Of a stretch of 21,503 nucleotides of DNA, positions 11,122 through 18,520 are shown one piece after another. The stretch is taken from IMG/VR virus record IMGVR_UViG_3300044546_001170, positions 1-21,503 of that record. The stretch is one strand, 5' to 3'. Numbering within the stretch: the first letter of the stretch is position 1; each line of letters begins with the position of its first letter. A program made the translations under genes and the position numbers. Origin of the DNA: a virus. The notes beneath the pieces were generated by a model that did not search any database, was not told where the DNA came from, and worked only from the letters and a program-made list of their open reading frames with translations.

Positions 11122-13320
11122 TTACGAAGCGTAGAACGAGAAGGTGATTCCTGTTCCCGTGTTGTGCGGTGCAAATCCAACCGAATACGGTGGGTAAAAT
11201 ACATTAATCATGTTAATGTTGTCTACTTCAAGGAATAGTTCATCTCCGTGATACATTACATAAGAATATGTTCCAGCAGTAAATCCGTATGTTGATGCGT
11301 CTGTTACGGAACCAACACACATAAATTCATTTTGTGATGAGTTGGCTCCTGTGGCAATACGCGAAACCTTGATACGAACACCACTTGCACAGGTAAATCC
11401 TGCGTTAGAGTTGTAGTCGGTTAGGTTCTTTGCCACATATCCCACAACATCTGTACGAGCCATGAACAACGGCTGTGTTGCGTTAGAATCAATTGCCACA
11501 CTAACCGAACCACTTGATACAGTATTTGCAAGAGTCTGCAACTGTGTGTTGACAGCATTCTTGACCAGTGAATAAATCGAGAGCGAATCGGTATAGTCAA
11601 AAGCACCAACGCTTACAGTTGGATCGTAGAGAGCCTTCTTTGCAGCAACCAAGAAGTCTGTGTTGGTTTTTACTTGAGCAATAGTGGCATTCACTGTGGA
11701 TGTTGGAGTATCAAGATTTGCCAATTCGATTGGCATAAATCCACCCGAATATCCTTTGACGATTACTGGTCCGTTGAGTGTGTCTCCTGCAACCCACAGA
11801 CCAACCACTGCTGCACTTGATCCCGCTACGGGAACAGGATTGAATGCTTCTTGTGAAATGCCAATGCCTGTGCTGAATGTAGCGTAGGCATTAAAAGAGA
11901 ACCCTGAGTTAACAAGGTACATATTCACTGCGGCACCACACCAACCTGCACCCGTAGTACCACTAACTCGTGTTAGTGTTCCTGTTGGGCTTACTGCGGC
12001 ATTCATGTATGTTGGAACAGTAGATAGAGACAGGCTGTCTGCTGCTCCCTGACCAACAATAGTAACGGTGTCTATGGTGTAGTCTAGATTACGAATATCA
12101 AGATCAGCAGCAGACACCGTGATGCCAGCAGAAGTCTTGATGTTTACATTAAGAGCATTGGATTCTGCATAGATGGGATCAACACCTGTTCCCGTGAATC
12201 CAAATAGTCCTGTTGAAACGGTGGAAGCAGTTCCTCCACCGTATACTGTGATGTTATCTGTGGCTGCGGTAATACCGCGAATACTAAAGTTGGAAGCCTG
12301 AACATAAACAGCCGTTGCGCCTGTTACTCCGAATATTCCAAGATTAGAGAAGGACGATACTGTTACAGGAAGAGGAGCACTTACGGTAATACCAATGGGG
12401 TATCCGCTTGCAATGCCTTGAATTCCTACAAAGTCTATTCCAGCGGTACTGCCGAGAGTGGCTCCACCGTATAGATTTCTAATACTGAAACTACTACCAG
12501 CAACATTGAGCGTTCCAACCGTGATGCCTACAGCCACTCCTCCTGATACGCCAACAACGGTAAGAGATGTTCCTGTGATGCCTACAATAGTTGTGGCAAG
12601 ACTATAAAATCCAGATGGAGCAAGAAATTCATAGTTTGCCCATGAGCCACAAATACCCACTGGAAGTGGAGATGAAGCCTGAACATACACAGCCGTTGCA
12701 CCTGTTACTCCGAATATTCCAAGATTCGATAAGGACAGACTAGCGAAAGACGATACAGTTACAGGAAGTGGGGTATTTAAAGTAATACCAATGGGGTATC
12801 CGCTTGCAATGCCTTGGATACCCACATAGTCTATTCCAGCGGTACTTCCAAGAGTTTCTCCACCGTATAGATTTCTAATACTGAAACTGCTACCCGCAAC
12901 ATTCAGTGTTCCAACTGTAATGCCTACAGCCACTCCTCCTGATACACCAGCAACATTCAGTGTTCCAACCGTGATGCCTACAGCCACTCCTCCTGATACA
13001 CCAGCAACATTCAGTGTTCCAACTGTAATGCCTACAGCCACTCCTCCTGATACACCAACAACGGTAAGAGATGTTCCTGTGATGCCTACAATAGTTGTGG
13101 CAAGACTAGTAATTCCAGATGGAGGAAGAAAATCATAGTTTGCCCATGAGCCAGAAAGACCCACTGGAAGGGGCGCGGACTCACTTGCATATATTATTGT
13201 GTCGTTTAGACCGTAGGCAATCTTTACAATCTGATGATGTGCGGTATTGACATAATCGCTGGCTATGGTATAACTAATACCATCAGTAACAATTTCGTAG
13301 TTGTCGCTAGTCGCTGCCAT
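11122..13320 (-). CDS. Repeat-rich adhesin or tail-fibre-like virion protein
   Basis: 732 aa. The ATG at 13320 has a good ribosome site (GGAGAAGCAA). The N-terminal 45 residues contain HHQIVKIAYGLND, followed by PLPVGLSGSW; HxQxVKxAYG and PLPV motifs recur in phage virion proteins. Residues 49-342 are two copies of a 130-170-residue module with short Gly/Val repeats (VSGGVAVGITVGTLNVAG). The middle continues with Ala/Ser/Thr strands, and residues about 620-732 form a C-terminal domain (YVMYHGDELFLEVDNI). Beta-solenoid or fibre folding is likely. Host recognition is inference; no known family is recognised. Confidence 0.7.
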   Translation of the reverse strand: MAATSDNYEIVTDGISYTIASDYVNTAHHQIVKIAYGLNDTIIYASESAPLPVGLSGSWANYDFLPPSGITSLATTIVGITGTSLTVVGVSGGVAVGITVGTLNVAGVSGGVAVGITVGTLNVAGVSGGVAVGITVGTLNVAGSSFSIRNLYGGETLGSTAGIDYVGIQGIASGYPIGITLNTPLPVTVSSFASLSLSNLGIFGVTGATAVYVQASSPLPVGICGSWANYEFLAPSGFYSLATTIVGITGTSLTVVGVSGGVAVGITVGTLNVAGSSFSIRNLYGGATLGSTAGIDFVGIQGIASGYPIGITVSAPLPVTVSSFSNLGIFGVTGATAVYVQASNFSIRGITAATDNITVYGGGTASTVSTGLFGFTGTGVDPIYAESNALNVNIKTSAGITVSAADLDIRNLDYTIDTVTIVGQGAADSLSLSTVPTYMNAAVSPTGTLTRVSGTTGAGWCGAAVNMYLVNSGFSFNAYATFSTGIGISQEAFNPVPVAGSSAAVVGLWVAGDTLNGPVIVKGYSGGFMPIELANLDTPTSTVNATIAQVKTNTDFLVAAKKALYDPTVSVGAFDYTDSLSIYSLVKNAVNTQLQTLANTVSSGSVSVAIDSNATQPLFMARTDVVGYVAKNLTDYNSNAGFTCASGVRIKVSRIATGANSSQNEFMCVGSVTDASTYGFTAGTYSYVMYHGDELFLEVDNINMINVFYPPYSVGFAPHNTGTGITFSFYAS
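12295..13176 (-). repeat. Two-copy segmental duplication inside the adhesin-like gene
   Basis: Copy 1 is 12676-13176 (residues 49-215) and copy 2 is 12295-12672 (residues 217-342). Both run from PLPVG-x-x-GSWANY to GVTGATAVYVQA and are almost identical in protein, with many identical DNA blocks. Copy 1 has two more 54-bp units than copy 2. Confidence 0.9.
12896..13052 (-). repeat. Three 54-bp tandem repeats
   Basis: Units start at 12896, 12950 and 13004 and differ by only a few bases. Each codes 18 residues containing GVSGGVAVGITVGTLNVA. The near-identity suggests recent slippage, and the length keeps the reading frame. Confidence 0.93.
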
Positions 13321-13359
13321 TTGCTTCTCCGCTTTTGCAGTGTCGTGATCAAGTCAAGG

Positions 13360-13367
13360 ACTAAATA
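13360..13367 (+). promoter_or_regulatory. Possible late promoter before gp33
   Basis: ACTAAATA, one base off NATAAATA, 13 bases before ATG 13381 and 40 before ATG 13408. The short distance to the first ATG favours the second start if this promoter is real. Confidence 0.4.
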
Positions 13368-13380
13368 AGAGTACCCCCCT

Positions 13381-13623
13381 ATGTATATTTCCGAAAGTAA
13401 ACCCGTCATGGACATCAACAATATCCGTTTTCCCCGTGAAGTAGAAAATCATGTCAAAAACTATGAAGTTTCATATATTGACGCAGTGATTGCGGTATGT
13501 GAACGGTACGGCATTGAGCCACAGGTGGGAGCCAAGTTCCTGAGCAAGCCAATTATTGAAAAAATAAAGGCTGAAGGACAGGAACTAAACCTGCTTCCTA
13601 AAAAATCAAAACTACCTGTTTAA
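13381..13623 (+). CDS. 33: gp33-like late promoter coactivator
   Basis: 80 aa. T4 gp33 binds the beta flap of host RNA polymerase and links the sliding clamp (gp45) to late promoters. The sequence resembles remembered cyanophage gp33: VSYIDAVIAVCERYGIEPQ, KFLSKPIIEKIKAEGQELN and the ending LLPKKSKLPV, which is where the clamp- or polymerase-contacting tail lies. It sits directly upstream of gp32; in T4, 33, 59 and 32 are also neighbours. Neither ATG 13381 nor ATG 13408 has a clear ribosome site; 13408 would give a 71-aa protein starting MDINNIRF and better leader spacing. T4 gp33 is longer (112 aa); the short form is normal in the cyanophage group. Confidence 0.78.
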   Translation: MYISESKPVMDINNIRFPREVENHVKNYEVSYIDAVIAVCERYGIEPQVGAKFLSKPIIEKIKAEGQELNLLPKKSKLPV

Positions 13624-13625
13624 CC

Positions 13626-13653
13626 TTGACTCGGCGCGATTATGTGGTACTAT
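13626..13653 (+). promoter_or_regulatory. Sigma70-like extended -10 promoter for gene 32
   Basis: -35 TTGACT (13626-13631), 16-bp spacer, extended -10 TGGTACTAT (TACTAT 13648-13653). Start about 13660, just before a leader hairpin, giving a 65-nt untranslated leader. Confidence 0.7.
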
Positions 13654-13665
13654 TGGCTACATAGT

Positions 13666-13686
13666 TGTGGTGAATTGTTCACCACA
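13666..13686 (+). promoter_or_regulatory. Leader hairpin of gene 32, possible autoregulatory operator
   Basis: Perfect 9-bp stem TGTGGTGAA (13666-13674) with TTCACCACA (13678-13686) and a TTG triloop. It is close to the predicted mRNA 5' end and is followed by about 25 unstructured, A-rich bases leading to the AAGGAG site. In T4, gp32 represses its own mRNA by nucleating on a 5' pseudoknot and coating adjacent single-stranded leader; this arrangement is analogous. ATTAAATA at 13688-13695 could also be a weak late promoter. Confidence 0.55.
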
Positions 13687-13724
13687 CATTAAATACATCG
13701 TACAAATCGCACAAGGAGTTTACT

Positions 13725-14648
13725 ATGGGATTCAAGGATATGAAGTCGGCATCGGGTTCAAACTACCAATCACTTGCCTCTGAAATGGACAAGATGGCAA
13801 AGAAGTCGGAGTCCTACAAGGATGACCGTATGTGGAAGGCTGACACCGATAAGACAGGAAACGGCTATGCAGAGATTAGATTTCTTCCCGCACCCGATGG
13901 CGAAGACTTGCCGTGGGCGCGTATTTGGAATCACGGGTTTCGTGGACCAGGTGGTTGGTACATTGAAAATTCCCTCACGACCATTGGTCTGAAGGATCCT
14001 GTGTCTGAGATGAACTCTCAGTTGTGGGCAAGTGGTTCCGATGATGACAAGAAGATTGCGCGTGATCGTAAGCGTAAGTTGTCGTACATCAGCAACATTC
14101 TTGTTGTTAGCGACCCAAAGAATCCTCAGAATGAGGGCAAGGTGTTCTTGTTCCGTTACGGCAAGAAGATCTTTGAGAAGATTCAGGAAGCAATGAATCC
14201 ACAGTTCCAAGACGAGAAGCCCACCAATCCCTTTGATTTTTGGAATGGTGCAACCTTTAAGTTGAAGATTCGTCAGGTTGAAGGCTACACCAACTACGAC
14301 CGCAGCGAGTTTTCTGCTCCGTCTGCCGTGCTTGGTGGAGACGATGCTGCTCTAGAGAAGTTGTGGAAGAAGCAGTATTCTCTCAAGGAGTTTACGGATC
14401 CAAAGTCATTCAAGACATACGAAGAACTGAAGACTCGTCTTCGTGATGTGTTGGGTGACAATATTCGTGCTTCCACCTCTGAGAATGCGTACAAGGGTGG
14501 AGCCGAGAAGGCTTCGTTTGATGATGAGGATGCGGCTCCTGTTGTAAAGAAGACTGCACCACAATCAAAGAAGCCTGTGAAGGAAAGCACTGATGACGAT
14601 ACCGAAGACGCACTTTCTTACTTCGAGAAGTTGGCAAGCGAAGACTAA
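13725..14648 (+). CDS. 32: gp32 single-stranded DNA-binding protein
   Basis: 307 aa. It coats ssDNA cooperatively in replication, recombination and repair, and recruits partners through an acidic tail. The start ATG 13725 has CAAGGAG upstream. Basic N-terminal residues (about 1-35) suit cooperativity. The core (about 45-240) matches T4-like gp32: EIRFLPAPDGEDLPW, NHGFRGPGGWYIENS, NILVVSDPKNPQNEGKVF, RYGKKIFEKI, NPFDFWNGATFKLKI. T4's zinc ligands (His and three Cys) are absent: no Cys occurs in the core, as in cyanophage gp32. The C-terminus is acidic (TDDDTEDALSYFEKLASED), the usual protein-interaction tail. Expressed from the 13626 promoter. Confidence 0.95.
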   Translation: MGFKDMKSASGSNYQSLASEMDKMAKKSESYKDDRMWKADTDKTGNGYAEIRFLPAPDGEDLPWARIWNHGFRGPGGWYIENSLTTIGLKDPVSEMNSQLWASGSDDDKKIARDRKRKLSYISNILVVSDPKNPQNEGKVFLFRYGKKIFEKIQEAMNPQFQDEKPTNPFDFWNGATFKLKIRQVEGYTNYDRSEFSAPSAVLGGDDAALEKLWKKQYSLKEFTDPKSFKTYEELKTRLRDVLGDNIRASTSENAYKGGAEKASFDDEDAAPVVKKTAPQSKKPVKESTDDDTEDALSYFEKLASED

Positions 14649-14676
14649 ATACTTACGACCTTCGGTTTCGCAATAA

Positions 14677-14707
14677 AGGGGCGCACTTCGGTGCGCCTCT
14701 TTGTTTT
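14677..14707. terminator. Bidirectional terminator between gp32 and tape-measure gene
   Basis: 11-bp stem AAGGGGCGCAC (14677-14687) with GTGCGCCTCTT (14692-14702) and a TTCG tetraloop, including one G-U. T-rich bases follow on the + strand, and on the - strand the A-rich 14670-14678 reads as U. It ends both converging transcripts. Confidence 0.9.
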
Positions 14708-17564
14708 ATGGCATTATAGAGTATGCTTGCATCTGCTTGATGGTTGGTTCGTTGTTACGAATTCGAATATCATCATTGAAATTGTTTGTGGTGTTGCTAA
14801 TCTTGTTCTGCACATTTGCAGTGTTGTTTGTGTTGCCACCTGTAGCCGTGGGCATATTACGAGCCTCATTTAATCCGTTCTGTTCTGCTGTGGCTTGAGC
14901 AACCATTCTACCCACAGTTGTGTTTGCGGTAGCAGGATTCGTAACCTTTCCTTCCACTGTAGTACTGCTTGATGCACCACCTTCTCCTGCTGCCGCTGCC
15001 CCCGTTGCACTTGCAGCAGCAGTAATTGCGTTTTCTGCTTCTTTGCCTGTTTTTTGATCTTCGGTTCCACCTACTTCAATCAGAGAACCAACACCAGGAA
15101 TGGAAGCCACCATGTCGTAGATACCCTTGCCGCCAATTTGATCTGCAAGCATTTCTGCTAATTTTCCACCAACCCATCCTCCACCAAGAGTTCCTACTAA
15201 GGTTCCAATTCCTGGAACGGGTATGAGTGTTCCTAGTGCACCACCACCAATAGTTCCGAGTGCTTGTCCAAGAGTTCCAACAATAGATCGACCTATTTTT
15301 TCTTTCTTTTCATCTACTGATAGTTCGGGATCACTCTTAATAGATGCAATATCCACAGCCCCCATTACGGTTGATATAACGGCACCAAGACCAGGAAAAC
15401 TAACAATGCTCTTCGCAACCTTTCCTGCATTTTTTCCAATAAAGGAACTTAATCCTTTCACTGGATTCATGCTGCTTAGTGCTGATCCTGCTTTTGCTGC
15501 AAGGTTGCTAAAGAATCCACCACCAGTACTAGCAACGCCTGATGCTGCTTGACTTGCTCCACCAAGAACACTCTTACCTAGATTTGCTACTCCACTAACA
15601 GCACTCTTGCCTATATTCATTGCTCCCTTAGCAACACTACTATTTGCAATACCACTAACAGCACTCTTGCCTATATTCGTTACTCCACCAATAGCACTCT
15701 TGCCTAGATTCGCTACTCCACCAAGAGCACTCTTGCCTAGATTCATTGCTCCCTTGGCAACACCTGATGCTGCTTCACTTACTCCACCAATAGCACTCTT
15801 GCCTAGATTCGCTACTCCACCAAGAGCACTCTTGCCTAGATTCATTGCTCCCTTGGCAACACCTGATACCGATTTTCCTATTGAGGCAGTATCTTTATAC
15901 AGTGATGTTGTTTTAAATAACTCTAGGGATTTGGCTCCTCCAAATTTAGAAATCAATCCGCCAGCACCACGCAATCCCTTCATTGCCAATCCGCCAGCAC
16001 CACGCAACCCCCTCATTGCCAATCCGCCAGCACCACGCAACCCCCTCATTGCCAAACTTGGCGCACCCAACAGGGCAGTACCAACGGATCCTGCACCGCT
16101 TGCAATACGGGATAGAATTCCTTCACCACCACCCATACCGAGCATATTTCTAAGAGAGGACAGCATTCCTCCGCCTTTTTTGGCTTCTCCCTTGATAGGC
16201 TTTTCTGCACCAAGTCCTTCTAGTTCCGATTCTCTCTTTTGGAGTTCTACTGTATCGCTTGTATCACTTTCTAATGCAAATTTGCTTTGCAACAGTTTTC
16301 GTATTTGAGAAACTTCTTTGAGTAGTTCGCCAAGAGTGGACGGAGTTCCTGTTTGGGGAGATGCTGGTGATGATTGTGGTGATTCCGTTCCTGCCAACAT
16401 ACCAGGAATATTAGCGGCAGGAGTTCCTCCTAGATCAGAGAATCCTTGTCTTTTTTGTGGACCTATGTCAAGACCTTCGCCTCTTTTTCCTTTTCTAGAA
16501 ATTTGTTTCTGCAATCCACCCGTATAGCGTTCCATCTTTTCCCGTGATATGCGCTTCTGTTGAAGGAAATCTCCGAGTATTCCTCCAACAACAGGAATCT
16601 TTGATGCAATTCTTTCGGGAATGGTTTTCTTGAAGTCCGAAGCCTTTTCCGTCAAAAATGCTTTGAATGATGACTTTTTCTTTAGTTGGGCTTCTACAGG
16701 AGCAATAATCTCCTGCAACTTTTTGGCAATTTCACCCTGATCTCCCTCTGTCTTTTTTGCAAGTTCTCGAATGAAATTGAGTTCAGCGTAGATACTCTTT
16801 GCTTCTTCGTGGGAAGCATCCAATGAGGCTTCCGACAATGCTACAGTTTCTTCCATTAACTCATATGCAGCAGCACCAGCAGGATCATCTTGGTTGAATT
16901 TATCTCTATTTTCTCGAATATAGTCTTCAACAGTAGAACGAACTCCCTGTTGCTCACTTGTGCCAATAATATAATCTTCAAGTGCATCACTCTTGTATCC
17001 TTGAGCCTGTCGTTGTGCCTTTAATGATTCAAGCAGACCAATCTTGTTGGATATATTTTTTTCTGTTTCTTCTACAGATTTCGGAGGATCCATTGTGGCA
17101 GTAGCAGTTGATGATGTGCTTACCATTCCTGCTAATCGTGCAGCGTCTCGGTCTTGTTGTTTCTGTGATCGTGCTGCCGCAGCCGCTTGTTCTTTTTGTG
17201 CTTTAGCGATTTGCTGTTCAGCAATTCTTTGAGATTTTGCTGTCGCCGCCGCTTGTTCTTTTTGTGCTTTAGCGGTTTGCTGTTCAGCAGCCCTTTGCAA
17301 TTTTTTTGCTTCTGCTTCTGCTTTAGCCTTAGACTTTGCCGAGGCTATTACCGTTTTCTGCTCTATCTTTGCTATACGAGTTAATGCAGAATCGAGTGCT
17401 TTGTTTGCTGCTTTTTTTGCGGCAGGTAAATCTTTTTTGGATACAAATTTACCACGAATATTTCTTCCGTTCTTCAGTGCAGCAATAGTCTTCTCAGCGA
17501 CTTGTAGATCGGTCTGAGCAAATTGAAGTTCTGGATTTGCTGAAATATCGTTATTGATTTCCAT
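14706..17564 (-). CDS. Tail tape measure protein (gp29-like role)
   Basis: 952 aa. A tape measure sets tail-tube length and leaves the tail at infection. The start ATG 17564 has GAGGGAGTCC upstream. Residues about 1-145 form a Lys/Ala/Gln-rich helical region (KAQKEQAAATAKSQ repeats). Helical residues to about 350 follow, then a low-complexity Ser/Thr stretch. Next come 11-residue repeats (NLGKSALGGVA, LAMRGLRGAGG), a Gly/Ala-rich hydrophobic region (ALGTIGGGALGTLIPVPGIG), and an Asn/Thr-rich end. Length, helix content, hydrophobic Gly-rich region and position after the gp26-like chaperone fit a tape measure. At about 1.5 angstrom per residue, a tail near 140 nm would follow. Direct similarity to T4 gp29 was not visible. 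Confidence 0.75.
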   Translation of the reverse strand: MEINNDISANPELQFAQTDLQVAEKTIAALKNGRNIRGKFVSKKDLPAAKKAANKALDSALTRIAKIEQKTVIASAKSKAKAEAEAKKLQRAAEQQTAKAQKEQAAATAKSQRIAEQQIAKAQKEQAAAAARSQKQQDRDAARLAGMVSTSSTATATMDPPKSVEETEKNISNKIGLLESLKAQRQAQGYKSDALEDYIIGTSEQQGVRSTVEDYIRENRDKFNQDDPAGAAAYELMEETVALSEASLDASHEEAKSIYAELNFIRELAKKTEGDQGEIAKKLQEIIAPVEAQLKKKSSFKAFLTEKASDFKKTIPERIASKIPVVGGILGDFLQQKRISREKMERYTGGLQKQISRKGKRGEGLDIGPQKRQGFSDLGGTPAANIPGMLAGTESPQSSPASPQTGTPSTLGELLKEVSQIRKLLQSKFALESDTSDTVELQKRESELEGLGAEKPIKGEAKKGGGMLSSLRNMLGMGGGEGILSRIASGAGSVGTALLGAPSLAMRGLRGAGGLAMRGLRGAGGLAMKGLRGAGGLISKFGGAKSLELFKTTSLYKDTASIGKSVSGVAKGAMNLGKSALGGVANLGKSAIGGVSEAASGVAKGAMNLGKSALGGVANLGKSAIGGVTNIGKSAVSGIANSSVAKGAMNIGKSAVSGVANLGKSVLGGASQAASGVASTGGGFFSNLAAKAGSALSSMNPVKGLSSFIGKNAGKVAKSIVSFPGLGAVISTVMGAVDIASIKSDPELSVDEKKEKIGRSIVGTLGQALGTIGGGALGTLIPVPGIGTLVGTLGGGWVGGKLAEMLADQIGGKGIYDMVASIPGVGSLIEVGGTEDQKTGKEAENAITAAASATGAAAAGEGGASSSTTVEGKVTNPATANTTVGRMVAQATAEQNGLNEARNMPTATGGNTNNTANVQNKISNTTNNFNDDIRIRNNEPTIKQMQAYSIMP
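15560..16056 (-). repeat. 33-bp (11-residue) tandem repeats in the tape-measure gene
   Basis: Two arrays. 15958-16056 has three near-identical 33-bp units coding LAMRGLRGAGG. The second, about 15560-15870, has imperfect units coding NLGKSAxGGVA with interspersed EAASGVAKGAM units, also 11 residues. The unit matches a hendecad helical repeat, and loss or gain of a unit keeps the frame. Confidence 0.85.
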
Positions 17565-17593
17565 AGGACTCCCTCTACATCATTATAAATGGG

Positions 17594-17782
17594 TCACAAT
17601 GGTTTTCTTCCGCTTACCTGTTCCTTCTCTTTTTTCAAATGAGAAAGTAGCATTTGTATGTATACCTCTCGTTCCCAAGGTATCATGTCCTCAATTTCTG
17701 CCAATGAGTACTTGTGGTTCTGCATCAGCATGAAATTCAGTTGAAAATACGCCCCCAAATCGTTATGACAGAGGGCTATTGA
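17594..17782 (-). CDS. Frameshift extension of the gp26-like gene (GT-like C-terminus)
   Basis: Open frame of 62 residues in the -1 frame, entered by slippage at 17782-17788 and ending at TGA 17594-17596. It has no stop at its upstream junction. Residues 24-45 (KYSLAEIEDMIPWEREVYIQ) match a pattern of the T segment in tail-assembly chaperone GT fusions, where a YSL/GWSL-x-E-I motif precedes an acidic helix. An internal ATG at 17731 lacks a strong ribosome site, so frameshifting is the more likely route. The fused protein would be about 297 aa. It lies 29 bases before the tape-measure gene, as GT does before gene H in lambda. Confidence 0.7.
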   Translation of the reverse strand, partial: SIALCHNDLGAYFQLNFMLMQNHKYSLAEIEDMIPWEREVYIQMLLSHLKKEKEQVSGRKPL

Positions 17783-17788
17783 AAAAAA
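17751..17788 (-). promoter_or_regulatory. Programmed -1 ribosomal frameshift signal
   Basis: Slippery heptamer T TTT TTT at 17788-17782, read as GAT TTT TTT CAA TAG in the normal frame. A 5-nt spacer (CAATA, which includes part of the stop) is followed by a 6-bp stem GCCCTC (17776-17771) with GGGGGC (17756-17751), including one G-U, and a 14-nt loop. Heptamer, spacer and stem spacing all agree with known -1 signals. Confidence 0.75.
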
Positions 17789-18486
17789 TCAGATACGCTT
17801 TTCAACTCCACCAATACTGTTTCCTGACAGGTGGGACAGGTATATTTGAAAGAGTAGTACAGTTCGGGAATGCTCTGCATGAATTCCATGATTTGAGCAA
17901 ACTGATCTGGCAGCATATTGTCAACGAAATCGGATAACTCCTGTGGATCAATGTCGCTGTGCTGATACACCTGATCGCCCATGATGATTCCTTCTACGCA
18001 TCGCTTGGCTAGTTCGAATGCAATCTCTACTTCGTCTTTGTTGTAGTCAATATCGTGGATGGACGGATATCGTAGAATAATAGTTACATCATCTGTAATC
18101 TTGATGTTTGGATCCACCGTGGGCTTGGGTGTTTGCTTTACGGTTACTTCATCTAGTTTAATTTTTATATTGATTGACTTGGAGCACTTGGTGCAGGTCA
18201 CTTGTGGTTTGACTTCTTCCCCTACGCTCTTCCCACGAATCTGTAGGAATGCGTATTCGGAATCTGCCGCACAAATACGGCGAGTATCTAACTGGCTATT
18301 GGTGCACGCCAATATGACATTTCGCATTGCCTCGTTGATCTGATTCAGATTCTTGGACTGTAATGCTATAAGAAGGATCTTTTCCTCCTTTACAACAAAC
18401 GGTCTAAACTTTGTGATTATGCCAGAGACTGGCAAAGTCATAGAATACTGCGGCAGGGTAGAGTTCACTAGATTCAATCGGGTCAT
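17776..18486 (-). CDS. 26: gp26-like baseplate hub / tail-assembly chaperone
   Basis: 236 aa. T4 gp26 is a baseplate hub assembly protein; the T4_baseplate family looks similar (FRPFVVKEEKILLIAL, VTIILRYPS). The start ATG 18486 has AAAGGATTACC upstream. Two CxxC pairs are visible (C98-T-K-C101 and C217-P-T-C220), consistent with a zinc ribbon. The last codons before the stop (GAT TTT TTT CAA TAG) contain a slippery heptamer that would extend the protein by 62 residues. Position directly before the tape measure suggests it is the G part of a G/GT chaperone pair. A late promoter sits just upstream. Confidence 0.85.
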   Translation of the reverse strand: MTRLNLVNSTLPQYSMTLPVSGIITKFRPFVVKEEKILLIALQSKNLNQINEAMRNVILACTNSQLDTRRICAADSEYAFLQIRGKSVGEEVKPQVTCTKCSKSINIKIKLDEVTVKQTPKPTVDPNIKITDDVTIILRYPSIHDIDYNKDEVEIAFELAKRCVEGIIMGDQVYQHSDIDPQELSDFVDNMLPDQFAQIMEFMQSIPELYYSFKYTCPTCQETVLVELKSVSDFFQ

Positions 18487-18512
18487 GGTAATCCTTTAAT
18501 ATAGAGTCACTG

Positions 18513-18520
18513 TATTTATC
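18513..18520 (-). promoter_or_regulatory. Late promoter (GATAAATA) for the gp26-tape measure unit
   Basis: Reads GATAAATA on the minus strand, matching NATAAATA, 26 bases before the gp26 start. It overlaps the stop of gene 54. Confidence 0.7.

Noticed and set aside
12896-13052. Direct repeats as a CRISPR array
   Set aside because: Repeats are contiguous, have no spacers and are in frame inside a coding sequence. The same applies to the 33-bp and 36-bp repeats.
14645-14652. ACTAAATA after the gp32 gene as a late promoter
   Set aside because: It contains the gp32 stop, is followed within 30 bases by a terminator, and no + strand gene lies downstream.
15607-16308. 233-codon + strand frame opposite the tape measure
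   Set aside because: Pro/Ala/Leu-rich antisense of the Gly/Lys repeat region; typical shadow with no ribosome site.
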